64,000 nucleotides of DNA from Brachypodium distachyon. Lineage: Eukaryota > Streptophyta > Magnoliopsida > Poales > Poaceae. The stretch spans positions 11,656,001-11,720,000 of the forward strand of contig NC_016133.3 of the NCBI RefSeq assembly GCF_000005505.3, written 5' to 3'. Made by a program: the position numbers and the translations under genes. The notes beneath the pieces are model-generated. The model was not told where the DNA came from. It ran no database searches and saw nothing but the letters and a program-made list of their open reading frames with translations. Below, piece by piece: positions 1 through 12,044 of this stretch (its first letter is position 1; every line of letters begins with the position of its first letter).

Positions 1-75
1 AAGATTAATAGCGGCGGCGATGAATGGAGGGCCGGGGCGGAGTTCTCGATGCCCCTCTCCGTGCTGGACGCTTGA
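1..75 (+). CDS. possible 3' end of an upstream plus-strand gene
   Basis: Frame 1 is open from the window edge to a TGA at 73-75 and reads as 24 residues ending SMPLSVLDA. The GC-rich, codon-like composition stops abruptly at the TGA and the following DNA is AT-rich, as expected for a terminal exon followed by a 3'UTR. I do not recognise the family. The piece is too short to exclude chance. Confidence 0.2.
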   Translation, partial: KINSGGDEWRAGAEFSMPLSVLDA

Positions 76-1276
76 CCCCAATTCCGCAAAGGTGCGTGTC
101 TGCTTGTTTTCTGGCTCTCAAATTCTCGGATCTCCAACCTAGACGAGCCATGTGCGGGAATTCACGAGAATTTTTTATGGATACTACGAACATAGGTGCG
201 CGGGAGGAGACAGCAGGGAGATGATATCTCCCATTCTGGTCATGATGCTTGCATATTCACTTGTTAGAATTGATGCCTTATGATAAGAATGACCAATAAT
301 ATTGGACCTTTTTGGTTGGCCTTTTTACTGAAGCCAAAAATCAGGCTGCTGCAGATAGAATTGATGCCTGGGAAACTGTGGTAATTGTGATTCTTTAGAA
401 TATTTGGTTTCCGGTCAAAACATTGTATACACTACTTAACTCTAGCTTAGTTACTCGACACGTGCTCCATACCAAACCTCTAAGTCCAAGTCCAACCAGC
501 CAAACAAATCTGAGAACATAGTGTCTATCAAGATCAAGATCAATGCCAATCAACCAGTAATTGTTAGGTTCAGACATAAAACTGTAACCACTACTAGATA
601 GGATGCTCAGATGATGCTGGATTTTATGCAATTTAGGCTTGATTAAATTAAAAGAGGCATGCTTTCTGTAAACTCTGTAAGCTCAAGTCCAATCAAGTGT
701 TTTCCTGGTACTAACTGTAACTGTTCTCTCATTCAAGGGTTAGGTATATAACAGTACTAGAACAGTGTCAATCTTAATGTAGCATGCTCCATTTGCTTCG
801 TATCAGACAGTAGCTGTCTCCAAACATGGTTAGGAAAAGTTAGCATCTGACTCCATAATGCATGCAGGTCTTTCTTTGTACAGATATGGCATCAGCTGGC
901 TCCCATCAATTTAGGCCTTGGTCAGTGTAAAAGGTGCCTCATGTATACTTGCTTGTGAAGTTTTTTTTTTGAAAGAAAACTGTAGGAGAGGCTCCGGCAG
1001 TGATTATATTAAACAAAAAATATGTACAAAATATACTAAATAGGGGAAAAGGAACCCCAGGAACACAAGAGGGCACAGGACACAGCAGCTTGCTTGTTAA
1101 GTTCGTAAAAATATCGTCTTCTATAGCTCTCTTTCACAGTCTTGAATTCTCGCAAGGAAACCTCACCTCAGCTGCAGTGATTTTGACTTCTGGTTTCAAT
1201 CTGTTGTCTGCTGCATACAAAAGTCCAAGAAAACAAAATTGATTTTTGTGATGTCTCCTCTTCCTTTGCCAAGCAT
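76..1276. other. intergenic stretch
   Basis: AT-rich DNA with no convincing coding region on either strand. The only structure seen is a poly-T run with a LINE-like tail near 961-1060, listed separately. The first part could be the 3'UTR of a gene ending at 75. Confidence 0.5.
961..1060 (-). mobile_element. candidate 3' tail of a LINE-type element
   Basis: A run of about ten T followed by gaaagaaaactgtaggagag reads on the minus strand as a sequence ending in poly-A, the usual 3' end of a non-LTR retrotransposon. No coding part and no clear target-site duplication were found. It could equally be an unrelated T-rich stretch. Confidence 0.25.
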
Positions 1277-1285
1277 TATATATAA
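1277..1285 (+). promoter_or_regulatory. TATA box of the GIR1-like gene
   Basis: TATATATAA lies about 160 bases upstream of the ATG at 1448, a normal distance for a plant core promoter with a leader of roughly 130 bases. Confidence 0.5.
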
Positions 1286-1447
1286 TGTTATAGGATTGTG
1301 GAAGTGCACCACAGTTCAGTTCTCAAACAAATTAAGACGAGGACAGGGGGCTCCTGTTCTTCTTCTTCTTCCTACACATACACTGCACCCTCGCTCAATT
1401 AGCTTGACAGCAGTACTAATTACGTCAATTAAGAACTAGCAAAGACG

Positions 1448-1729
1448 ATGAGCCAGACCAAGACCGCCAAGAGCAGCATGGAAGCGTCGTCTGAGGGTTC
1501 GCCGGCAAGCTCATGCGTGTCGTCGGATGCAGCAGAGGAGGAGGATCAGAAGCCGATGATGGTGGTAGCTGGGTGCCCCCGGTGCCTCATGTACGTGATG
1601 CTCTCGGATTCAGAGTCGGAGGATCAAGAGAAGGAGAAGAAGAAGCAGAAGCCCAAGTGCCCCAGATGCAAGAGCCCCGTGCTGATGCACTTCCACGAGT
1701 ACCACTGTGACACCAAGAACAAGATCTGA
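1448..1729 (+). CDS. GIR1-like CPxC zinc-knuckle small protein
   Basis: This single-exon gene encodes 93 residues. It resembles the plant GL2-INTERACTING REPRESSOR (GIR1/GIR2) family, small nuclear adaptors that bring TOPLESS co-repressors to transcription factors. The family signature is visible: a Ser-rich SPASSCVSS stretch (about residues 19-27), then GCPRCLMYVMLS and, after a linker, KCPRCKSPVL, giving four cysteines that could bind one zinc. Two features differ from the family norm. The segment between the two CPRC motifs is long and charged (SDSESEDQEKEKKKQK) instead of a few residues. No LxLxL or DLNxxP EAR motif is present at the N-terminus. The ATG at 1448 is the first in frame after the TATA box at 1277. 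Membership is sure from the paired motifs; repressor function is inferred and may be altered in this copy. Confidence 0.82.
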   Translation: MSQTKTAKSSMEASSEGSPASSCVSSDAAEEEDQKPMMVVAGCPRCLMYVMLSDSESEDQEKEKKKQKPKCPRCKSPVLMHFHEYHCDTKNKI

Positions 1730-4700
1730 CTGCCAACAAGACACTGTATAGTATTATTAAGAATAGAAAGGTTCGGTAGTCAGAAAGATCTGACTGCCAA
1801 GAACAAGGTCTCATCTCTCGCTGGTCATCGAACCACACCGTTCGATCATTAGCATGAACTAGTATGATGTACTACTAGATATGAAAGTAGTAACTGGAGG
1901 ACTTGATAGAATTCCATGTGTATCCTACTCCCTACTTACTTAGTAGCTTGTGATTGTAAGATATATACACATAATTACATACTGTGCCTTCATCTTCATC
2001 TAACCATGTTGCTCTCTCTTTTTTCTTTTGTTCTGAACAAATCATATTTCTCTCTTGGAATCTTCATGATAACCAACTTTTTTTACTTGTGTTATGAAGG
2101 TTTATGGTTATCTAGTGTACACTTCACTTTTTGAATAGAATAGATAGATGATACATGGTCATATAAGATCAGACTCTCCTAAAACTACCCAGCTTGATGT
2201 TTTTACATGTCCTGTCAGAGAAAAAATCTGCCTTTTTTATTGTATGCTTCATAGACCATATACTTAACCCAGTTTTGTTCCTCAGCAATATTCTGTATGT
2301 ACAGGGACGAGTCTTGATCAATTGTTCAAGCTTCCTGCCTAAAACAGACAGACTCCACTTACAGGCCTGTCTTGTAGAAACAATAATGGCATTGCCTTTC
2401 TAGCAAAGTGACTAATCAACCTCCAGTTTCTCTGTCTCATAACATGGGATAGATCATACATCCACCAAACTTTTTCCCTCTTAATTATATGCATGGAAAA
2501 GAGAAGAAACAAACAGCTCAGGAAGTCCAACTCCAACCCAATCCTCAGTGTTGTTACTTGCCGTGGGAATCTGTTTATCCCACTGTTTTTTCCCTCGTTA
2601 ATCATATGCTCTATTGATGATAAAAAACAACTTTGCATGCACTTCGCTTCGCTTCACCTTCAAGATAAATTTGTATCCACAGTCTTCCATCTCCATCTTT
2701 AATTACTTCCGTTGCTCTACAGAATTGCAATCTATCAGATCGTTTCCTGGCAACATTTACTTTTTACTTGGAGACGTCGATGTTACCATCTACTTTATAT
2801 TTTTTTTATCACAGCAGTAGTTTGTTCTTTTGTATGTCTTGATCTAGTCTGCTTCCTTTCAAATTGTGTCATTATTAATGTAAGTATAGTGTACTTAGCA
2901 ATTAGCTGTGGGCTGACTTCAGCCAACTGGCCTAGTCAATATGTAGCCTGACATTTAGGCCCAACAGGCCTGCCTATCTGCAGACTGCACCCAACAAAGG
3001 CCTTAAGAATAGGAAACATTGTTCATCCAGATATCACATCGTATGCCTATGCTATTGTTATTGTTGTTGGTCTGCAGGGTTTAAAGGAAGTTATCCCTGT
3101 TCTTCTATCCAAAAGCTTAATCATACAATTTTATGGCTCATAAATCACACTTTCAGAGTTTCTATCAAATTTAGCACTTACTCTTGTGAGCTTTCCAAAC
3201 GAAGTGAAGTGAAAAATCTGTTATCCGACAAAACATGTCGATCATCACTTTAATGTTGCTGAGAATTAACGTGTGCTTTGTGTTGCCAGAACTCAGAACC
3301 AGCAAGGCATTACTGTTCGCATCCATATGCAGCTAATATTCTTGAAAAGAAACTGAGGTTAACTGGAACACATCATCTGGTAAACACTGAAGAAATATTC
3401 ATAAACTATTTGTATTTGGTGAATCTTGCACGGGATGGAGGTAAATAACTTATACGAGAAAAATACTTTAGGATTGCATTGTCTAGAAGCAAGCATAGCT
3501 TGCACAATGGAGGGGACCTGACCTGCCCCAGCAACTAACACATGTAGGTTGTCTGCATTTCACATAAGAGACAAACTGAACATATGTTTTTTAAATCACA
3601 TTATAAAGTTTGTTCATGCCTAGCCTCTTTTGGGGTTAGAAAGGCATATAAGCTGTAGGAAAATAAGAGCAATGTTCAATTCGATTAATTGGTGAGTCTG
3701 ATAAGATTTATATCATGTAAGATGTATACTTAATGTGTAAATTAAAGTAGAAAATACTTATCTGAGTATGGATACTTTGTCTCGATCATTTATTTAGAAC
3801 ACTTTCTTTTTTATCATTAATAAATTGTAATGTTGTAATATCCATTTTAACTCAAACTTTCTAGAAGCAAACGAATAAAAAAATGCATTAGTTTAACAGA
3901 TACAACATGTTTTAAATAACAGGGGAATAATAAGAAAAACATTGAATCCTGTTGATTCCAGTTGTCTCCTAGCTGAAGGGTTCAAATTAAGAATGCTATC
4001 TAGTTCCTTATTTATATTATTTTGGTTTCAATGATTCATATTCTGTTGGAGGGAGCTTCTGTTCGGTGCTGTACAACTGTTTGGAAATCTTGCAGGATTT
4101 GGGCCTATTCATTTCGATTCAATGGTGGATAGTTGCATGCAAACACTGCTTGCTTCTACATTCTCAGATCCCCTTAAATGTATATGTAAACTGTTCGATC
4201 GGGTCCTCTAATTTGTCCATCTCTGGAGACAAAATCCAGTAGCTGCTGTTACGAATACTAGACAAGCACAATAGTATTCGATATGCAGCTTCAATAATTT
4301 CTTTTAGATAGCCCCTGCTTACACAGCAATGATTAGGATAAATAGTAACCTCAGTTTTCTGGAGGAGATTAAGTATCTTCTGAACTTAGTTGAGAGATGA
4401 AGGTTAGGATGATGTTCTGGCTAACCCAAGAATATTTCTTCTGAAACATTCAGAAACTCTGAACTTGATTTTCACTCCTCAAGCAAATTTGATAATTTAT
4501 AACTGATACTAGTACAGGTTTTGGGTCAATGTTGGCCATAGCTAGCCATCCTCTTTCCTTTGATAGATATAGCCATATAAAAAGAATGCAGATTTCTCTT
4601 GTGGCTGCGTCGCTGCGAAGCAAACTAGTGATAAATAGTCAGGAGCAGCCATTTCAGTATGTAAATTGGCACTCTTTGTCTGGCTATCGTTAGTTGGCCA

Positions 4701-6370
4701 AATGCATGAGTGAACAGTAGGCCAGGACATGTGCCAAGTGGAGCCATGCTCTGCATTATTGCATCTCAGCATCTCATGGCCATTTGCACTTAGCCCTCTT
4801 TAAAAGTCACAAAACCCAGAGGTCCCATTTCTGTAATTAAGCACAACCTTGTGAATTTCTCCACTGTTTTCTTGGCCTGGAAGTATGGATGATAACAACA
4901 ACACAAGAGGCCAGTTTGTATGATGTCTAACCCTCTTATATACCAATTATGAGCAGCTAACAGGAAGTTCTGTGGTTCAGCAAATGTAAGGAGCTGCATG
5001 TTCCAGAACAGTGGATCTGCTAGCAAGCAGACAGTACTATCTGGTCCTTACAACTGTGTGCCCTCGTGCAATTCTGCTTTGACTAATTACCTCCAGGTTT
5101 TACACCAATCTCCTCACCAGCCTTAATTTACCCCTGACTAGTATGGCTGCATGGAGGCAGTCGCACATATTAATGTAGACAAGACTGAGGGCCCTCCACT
5201 AAGTAGATTCAGTTTATTAATATGCATAGAAAATATCAACAGATAATTAGCAGCACAAGAATTCAGATATGAAAAATATGGGAATATTTTCAGTTTATTA
5301 ATCATCTCCTCTTAAATATGCAGATCTGATTGATGATTAGTCCATGTGTCAGATTCGATATAACTCTTTGTGTCGCCAACTTCATGATATTAACTTTTTG
5401 ACTGAAAATTAACCATGGTATTAACTTATACTTGTGTTAGTGGAAGTGTGTAACTAGGCATACAATAGTGTATCCTATAATTAATATGGTCCTAATTGAT
5501 GCAGAAATTTTGTGTTTTTATATTGCATTGAGACTTTGTTACCTTGGCTGTGGCATGATTACTTTGGTACAGGTAATCAATCTATCACTAGCAGTACCTG
5601 TCCTGGTACCATGTGGACCGAAAGATAAGGGAATCCTACAATAATACTAGTATCTGGTTAATGCATTAAGGACTAGGCTATGATGAAATATTTGGACCAA
5701 CAATATTTGGTTGGATATTGTTAGAGAACAATATATGTGTGTACGTTTTCCAATCACCCTAGCTTTTTATGTACAACTAGAATCCTTGAAGAAAACTGGA
5801 AACAAAGTGTGATTATCTAACCTGTATTCCTTAAGGATTACTCTAGATGCACGCCATTAAATTACAAGACAGCCTCAATAAATATGTCACACAGTCACAG
5901 GTATCCTGCCTCCTATAGGAGCCTTCATTTTCCATGCCAGAAGATGTGGAGGCGTTGAATGAGCAAAAGGAAAGAAAGAGAGGAAAAAGGAAAGAAGCCA
6001 TAGAGGGTGAGTGCAATAAATTTGGTCTCATGTTTAGCCAGGCTTGCATAAATGCTGAAGAATTATACAACCACTTGCTTAGCACGAAGTTCATAATAGG
6101 TGGAGACGGCAACACAAAGAGAATATTTGCAACAACCAGTCAGCACATTTATTCCATATCTAACATTTTTGTCTTGAACTTTATGTCTTTTAACTTCAGA
6201 ATGGAATGGTTAAGCTTCAGAACAAGTCACTGTAATATTACCTTCACTTGTCAGTTTCTTATTTCACTGATCTTTGTATTAATGAGCAGAGGAGTGCAAA
6301 TCCCATCACACATTTGCTTTTGAGTTGAATCTTCTCTGCTACGTAAGTAGGTTATTTTTAGATAGATACA
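1730..6370. other. long gene-poor AT-rich stretch
   Basis: About 4.6 kb with no coding region I can support. An open frame at 5934-6323 begins with a short charged segment but then becomes hydrophobic low-complexity sequence without family resemblance or splice logic. No tRNA, known microRNA sequence or bounded transposon was recognised. Confidence 0.45.
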
Positions 6371-6498
6371 TACTTCCTCCGTCCAACAAAGGATGTCTCA
6401 ACTTTGATTAAATTTGAATGTATCTATACAGTTAGTCATGTCTAGATACATCCAAATTTTGACAAACTTAATGCATCTTTTGTTGGACGGAGGGAGTA
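6371..6498. mobile_element. Stowaway-type MITE
   Basis: A 128-bp near-perfect inverted repeat between two TA dinucleotides. The left end reads cttcctccgtccaacaaagg and the right end is its reverse complement ending ggacggagggag. The CTCCCTCCGT terminus and TA duplication are diagnostic of Tc1/mariner-derived Stowaway elements of grasses. Confidence 0.88.
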
Positions 6499-7687
6499 CA
6501 TAAATTTGCTGTTCATTCTTGTGATCCTGTCAGTACTCACTGCTCCACCATTGGGTTTGATTAACTGTAAACTGGACACAAATTTCTGTATGCTGTCCAA
6601 ATTTACTAGTAAAGCTGCAGCCCTGCATAGAAACAGTGTCAAACAAAACTGAAACAACCGTGGGATTCTTTTTCCTTTTATTTGCTGCGAAGGCTGTACG
6701 GTACAGGCTGTAATTCTGAGTTCAATAAAGCAAACAAAAGAATAGAAGAGCTAGCCTTGCTGAAACTTCTTTGTTTTCTTATTATTCATTATTCAGTTTT
6801 GTCCACACATTGTTCATCAGAATGGACTTGTTGGGATTAATTTAACATGTTCCTTATGGTGCTTGCAGGCTTTCAGCATGGCTCTTGGGGAGAATGAGGA
6901 TCTGTAAGCATGGAACTAGCAGCCTACCACCAAGAAACAAGTGCAAGGGATCAGTAACAACAAAAGCTCCCAGCTTTTTAAAGAGCAAAATTACTTTGCA
7001 GGGAGATGAACAAAAGTACAAAATCCATCCTCAGACATGACAGATGGATGGATGTAGAGTTCCTAAAAATAAGAGAGGCATGTTCCTCTCTTGTCTGCAA
7101 CCAATTGTTTTGAGGACCCTACTAATTTTTGCCGCATTTCTTGCCCCAATCTTTGATCAATTAATTACTACTGGTATCAATCTACATACTTGCAGCATAT
7201 GTGTATGGTGTTAATTATGAACTGATTAATTTTGTTTAACTGCACTCAGCCTGCAGATTAATTAACTAAACCACTACGCCACCACCGGCTTCCCAACTCT
7301 CCCTGCATTTGAGCACCGAGTAATAATAATCTAATGGTGGCCACATGTGAAGATCGCTCATTTGGACAAATTGGATGGGCGGCGCATATATATACATATA
7401 CATCATTATATAAATTGAATTTGCAACAAGGTAGTAGTACCTACCTATTAATTAAGTGGTGTGTCGATCATCAGCTGGTAGCTGCTGATCATGCACGCAT
7501 GTGTCCTGTTGTAGGTACGGAGAAGAGCAAGGCTCCACGTGGATAGCCCAGAAAAACAAAAAACAAAGAGCAACTACTCTTTCTCTCTCTCTCTGCTTGC
7601 TAGGTAACCTACTCTAATTACTCTTTTGATTACTTGCTGTACTTGTTAATTATACTAGTATTATGTAGTCATATGCATCTCCTCTTG
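6499..7687. other. intergenic and upstream region of the OVATE gene
   Basis: AT-rich DNA with no coding signal. The last 100 bases contain CT-rich and CAGT repeats (around 7760-7785) typical of a grass 5' leader. Confidence 0.4.
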
Positions 7688-7696
7688 TAAATAAAA
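7688..7696 (+). promoter_or_regulatory. possible TATA-like element of the OVATE gene
   Basis: TAAATAAAA lies about 185 bases before the ATG at 7872 and is followed by pyrimidine-rich sequence that could hold the transcription start. Confidence 0.3.
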
Positions 7697-7871
7697 GCCT
7701 TCCACATATCCTCACTCTCTCCAGTTAAAGTAGGAGACCCAGACCCAGAGGCAGTAGGCAGCAGTCAGTCAGTCAGCAGTAGGCAGATAACCTTCCAGCA
7801 GCTAGCTAGCTCTGATTCCTGTCCTGCTTAATTTCTGCTGCTTGAGATCAGATATAGATCGAAAGCTAGCC

Positions 7872-8720
7872 ATGGTCAAGAAGCTTGGCCTCATATCACT
7901 CATCTTCAGTAGCAGCAGCAACAAGCAGCTGGACAGTGCAACGAGTAGCACCATTGCAGCTGGTGCACCTTGTTCCTCCTCATCTTCTACTTCTTCTTCC
8001 TCCATGTCGTGGCAATGGCCGTCCGCCTGCAAGCAGCAGCCAAGGACACTCTCCTTCAGGCAGGAGCAGGAGGAGCAGAAGGCGGCGTACAAGACCATGA
8101 ACTCCGCCTACTTGCCGGCCGACTCCGCCGCGGACTCCTGCTTCTCAACCTCCTTCGCCTCCGTCGACGACGACAGCCTCTCCACGACGTCTGACGAGGC
8201 CGGAGACGCTGTCATCCACGCGCTGCGGACTGGGCGCCTCTTCTTCGAGCCCTCCACGTCGTCGCCGGCCACCTCTTCCATACTCAGAAAGGCGACCAAG
8301 CTGAAGGTCGACGCCATGAACGACGCCCACAGCACCTGCTCCGGCCCCATTATCGGGGACGACGACAACAAGACGGCGCTGGCGGCAGCGGCGTTCGAGG
8401 GAGCGACGGCGATGACGATGGATTCGTCGAATCCGTACGGCGACTTCCGGGCGTCCATGGAGGAGATGGTGCTGAGCCGCAGCCGTGCCCGTGGCCATGG
8501 CGGGACGATCAAGGACGACTGGCGGTGGATGGAGGAGATGCTGGGTTGGTACCTGAGGGCCAACGGCAAGAGCACCCACGGGCTCATCGTCGGCGCCTTC
8601 GTCGACCTGCTCATCGCGCTCAGCGATGACAACACCGTGCCGCCGCCGTCCTCTCCGACCACCGCCTCCTCCTCGAGCAGCAGCACCGATGAGATCAAGG
8701 AAGAAGAAACTAAAGGATGA
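7872..8720 (+). CDS. OVATE family protein (OFP)
   Basis: Single-exon gene of 282 residues. OVATE family proteins are plant transcriptional repressors that bind TALE homeodomain and TRM proteins and influence organ shape. The C-terminal OVATE (DUF623) domain is clear at roughly residues 185-250: NPYGDFRASMEEMVLSR, then DDWRWMEEMLGWYLRANGK and THGLIVGAFVDLLIALS. The N-terminal two thirds are Ser/Ala-rich and low complexity, as usual for the family. The family start MVKKLGL fits the ATG at 7872; the open frame extends upstream only through a TTG at 7842. GC content is much higher than in the flanking DNA, as is normal for grass single-exon genes. Repressor activity is inferred from the family; no LxLxL motif was obvious. 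Confidence 0.92.
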   Translation: MVKKLGLISLIFSSSSNKQLDSATSSTIAAGAPCSSSSSTSSSSMSWQWPSACKQQPRTLSFRQEQEEQKAAYKTMNSAYLPADSAADSCFSTSFASVDDDSLSTTSDEAGDAVIHALRTGRLFFEPSTSSPATSSILRKATKLKVDAMNDAHSTCSGPIIGDDDNKTALAAAAFEGATAMTMDSSNPYGDFRASMEEMVLSRSRARGHGGTIKDDWRWMEEMLGWYLRANGKSTHGLIVGAFVDLLIALSDDNTVPPPSSPTTASSSSSSTDEIKEEETKG

Positions 8721-10048
8721 AGCAGCATACATGTAAATTTTTTTAGTTTGAGGGGAAATGAATTAATTGTTGGCACGATCGCATCAAGAGCTGCTAATTC
8801 CCAGCCGGCCGGATGCAATTGCAGGCTGATCATCGATCAAGCGAGAGGTTAGTATATATGCATTGGATTCTTTCTTCTACAAGCTACCAGCTAGCTAGCT
8901 AGCTAGAGCCTAGAGTGATTATGTCAGTTCATTCCTCGTGCTTAGCTACCTGACTGTTTGTTTGCTAGCTACTAGCATATCAGTTATATAATTTACTTAA
9001 TTCAGTTCCACGTTGGAAATGAAAAGGAAATGTAGATCAAGCTGTACATAAATATTTGTTAATTTTATCATCTTTGTTTTTTTGTCCGGAAGCATGTATG
9101 AATGCAGCATGTTCTGTTTGGAAACCGCAAGGATTTGACGGGAAATGTGCACTGATTTAATTGTATTTACCATAGGAAACAGAGAAAATTATTCTCTGTG
9201 TTACAGACGGATCTTATTAAATGTGTTTATGTTATGCCTTCAAATTTCCATTTTTGTGTGGGTGTGATTTTGTCGGTTGGAAGATCTATTTTTATTTTAT
9301 TTTATTTTGGTTCTGTGTGCTGTGAAGTGTGAGCTGCACACATCAAGAATCCTCGTCTTGATCTGAGATCCCAGCTGGTTGGTAGAAATTCCTACATCAA
9401 TAAATTGAGTCACTTGTCACTGGATCGAGAATCAAACATTCAGGCAAACGTCTGATGTCTTGTTGAGGAGATTGAAGAGGAACAAGAGAGAAGTGTGAAG
9501 AAAAATCTGCATATATTAATTCCTCCTCCATACATTTCATGCAGAGTGGAGTCATGAGTAGTTAGTTACTTGCACGGAATCGGTCATGCATATTTGGTTC
9601 ATTGCACTTGGAGATTATTATACTCATCGACCAAGTACAGCTTTCTCATTAAGATGTGCACTAATATGTTAACTCAGATATAGGCACCTTTACGTTGCAT
9701 ATAACCCACTAGATTTGCTAATTAATTAAACAATGGAAATTTGATATATACAGCACTGCAGAATACACTTTAGGAGTGTGATCTTGATTGGGAGATGTAG
9801 CATATATTTCATTTCAAATCTCGGAACATGCATGGTGGACTGTCATACATACAAATCCAAATAAAAAAAATCAATCAATCAACTAACTAACTAATATGCA
9901 ACATTCACTACAGATTAATACAGCAAAAACTTATATACTAGTGCTGCTCGAGACCATCAACCAAGGAAAAAAAAACAAATCAACTAGTGGTAGGATACGG
10001 ATGCACGGAATCCATCCATCCATCAGAAGAAGAAAACCAGAAAAAAAT
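8721..10048. other. intergenic region between convergent OFP and NHL genes
   Basis: AT-rich; the two flanking genes point toward each other, so both 3'UTRs lie here. A GCTA/CTAG simple repeat occurs near 8890-8905. No further gene seen. Confidence 0.45.
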
Positions 10049-10693
10049 TCAGAACCAGACGCGGCAGTCGGTGGGCTGGAACTCGGTGGAGGCGGCCCCA
10101 GTGGTGAGATTCCGCCGCTGGATCAGTAGCGGGCAATCGATCCTGGGCCTCGGCCCAGGCACCGTAAAGGCCCAAACCTTGAGGCTCATCTTGGCCCTGA
10201 CCTTGACATCCAGAGAAAACCTGGCATGATCGATGGCCTCCTTCCGGAACGCCGCCGCCGCCACTCCCCCCTCAAGCGGGTGCTGCCCGACGAACTGCGC
10301 CATGACCTCCGTCCTCTCGCCGGTGTCCTGGAAGAACTCGGGGAGCGCGGCGTGGCCGAAGGGCTGGCCCTGGTAGTAGGCGTCGGCCTGGACGGCGGCG
10401 TAGCGGATGGCGATCCGGGTGTTTGGGTTGCGGAGGGCGACGGCGACGGTGAGGTTGTAGCGGAGGATCCAGGTGCGCGGGGTCAGGGTGAAGTTCGCGA
10501 GGTCGGCGGAGGCGGCGGTGGCGTGGACGAGGTGCGGGCGGAAGAGGAGGTAGAGGGTGAGGAAGACGAGGCCGGCGACGATGAGGACGCAGGCCACCAC
10601 GGAGAGGATGCAGCTGAGGAGCCCGCAGAAGATGCAGCGGCACGGGCAGCACAGCACCGAGGTCACCCCGCTCGCCATCGACTTGCTGCCCAT
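10049..10693 (-). CDS. NDR1/HIN1-like (NHL, LEA2-type) membrane protein
   Basis: Single-exon gene of 214 residues. NHL proteins are plasma-membrane or endomembrane proteins related to NDR1 and tobacco HIN1 and often act in pathogen responses. A Cys-rich N-terminus (CCPCRCIFCG) is followed by one membrane segment at about residues 24-52, then an LEA2-like extracytoplasmic domain. The NPN family signature appears as ALRNPNTRIAIRY, with the YYQG block after it and two cysteines near the C-terminus. The ATG at 10693 is the first in frame. A second NHL gene lies 1.35 kb upstream on the same strand (12045-12728) but is strongly diverged, so this is an old pair or a chance cluster. Its defence role is inferred. 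Confidence 0.88.
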   Translation of the reverse strand: MGSKSMASGVTSVLCCPCRCIFCGLLSCILSVVACVLIVAGLVFLTLYLLFRPHLVHATAASADLANFTLTPRTWILRYNLTVAVALRNPNTRIAIRYAAVQADAYYQGQPFGHAALPEFFQDTGERTEVMAQFVGQHPLEGGVAAAAFRKEAIDHARFSLDVKVRAKMSLKVWAFTVPGPRPRIDCPLLIQRRNLTTGAASTEFQPTDCRVWF

Positions 10694-12044
10694 CTAGCTA
10701 ATTCGGTTTGGTTGATTGATCTGGCTTGATTGATTGGTTGATTCCTTCTTAATTTGGCTTGCTAGCTTGGGATGATGATGATGGAGAAGAAGGGATGAAG
10801 AAGAGGGAGAGGATGTTTCATGGCGCGAGATGAGGACGGAATTTGATCTTGGAGAGTAGCTAGCTAGAATGAACAGAGAGACAGGGAGGCAGGAAGTAGA
10901 GCTAGTGGTCGCCATTTTTGTAGGATCAAGCATGCAGCTGCAATGTTATTTTGCGAGATGGAAGAAGAAGAAGAAGAAGAAGAAGAAGAGAGACAAGATC
11001 GAGAGGTCCCGGGGCATGCGTTGGCCGGGTCTTGGGTTTAATTTGTTTCTTCCGGTCTCCTTGATCCGGTGCATGCGATCACTGGCCGTCTGCTGGGCTG
11101 CCTTCAGCTTTGGCTGGCCCAACCGGCCTTCTCCTCGTTACATGGGCTGGGCTGGGCCGGACCGGCCCGATGCTTTTCTCTTCCAACACCTCCAAATTTA
11201 GAGAAATTGAAACGGACGTTATCTCCGCAGAGCTGAGCAAGGCACGATCTAGCTGACCTGAACCTATCGTGTCATCGTGCACCGCATCTATGACGAGGCA
11301 ATGTTGACTTGGTACAAAATGTCCACAAGACAACATTCAAGACGTCGCACGATCCAACGATGTTATACTAGTTCTTTAGCATGGGAGCAAATGATCCAAG
11401 AGAACGTCGTCTAGTTTCCATTGCACTTGACGAAGGCCTCAAGGCTGCCAACCAAGTTTTTCCAATTTCAACACGCACCTAAACGAGCTTGTTGCAAGAG
11501 GCAGGCAACGTCTCGAAGGCATGGGTGGATCGATGGTATAACGACGTGCCAACCAACCCCAACTCTCTTTCTTTCTTGCTCTCACACATTCATTCTCTTT
11601 CTCACCTCTTTGAAAACGATCGAGACGCACTCTTTGGAATCTTCCATCCATCCATGTACACCAACAACAAAGGTGCACTACTGGTAGCTGCCGTCACCAG
11701 CTTTTGAACCTTGGTTTCATTACTGCAGTAGTAGCTCCTAATCTGAATCCTGATGAATCATTCTTCAGAATAAAACGTGTGCCTTTTCACCGATTTACAC
11801 AACCAACTCTGTCCCTCTCCTTTTTGTTCCTCTGTCAACAAATTAGATTCAGATAGACCACCAAATTATAGCTAGCCTAGCTCATGTGCTAGGAGCAAAA
11901 TTGAACGCATCCATTCTATTGCAGTGGTATATATTTATGTATATATTTACTGGAACCAAAAGTCTTCTTCTGACGAGACGGGAGGACACATCACGGCTAC
12001 AACACAAGTAACAGACAACAGAAGAGCAGTTGAGGGCAATTCAT
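10694..12044. other. intergenic region between the two NHL genes
   Basis: Holds the promoter of the 10049-10693 gene and a pure GAA repeat at about 10961-10990. A GC-rich patch near 11090-11180 is rich in GGGCTGGGC and GGCCC motifs but has no supported reading frame. Confidence 0.45.
10961..10990. repeat. GAA trinucleotide microsatellite
   Basis: About ten uninterrupted GAA units in the upstream region of the NHL gene at 10049-10693. Confidence 0.9.

Noticed and set aside
5934..6323. 129-codon plus-strand open frame with a charged start
   Set aside because: No family resemblance, turns into low-complexity hydrophobic sequence, and lacks promoter or splice context. Kept only as a note.
6371..6498. 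Hairpin as a microRNA precursor
   Set aside because: The hairpin has CTCCCTCCGT ends and TA duplication of a Stowaway MITE. The same holds for the hairpins at 20655, 23963, 36532, 45160 and 47027.
8108..8833. Long minus-strand open frames opposite the OVATE gene
   Set aside because: They lie on the GC-rich coding strand complement of a clear OVATE protein, contain no domain, and arise from its codon bias.
10226..10729. 167-codon plus-strand frame rich in Gly, Glu and Ala
   Set aside because: Antisense shadow of the NHL gene at 10049-10693.
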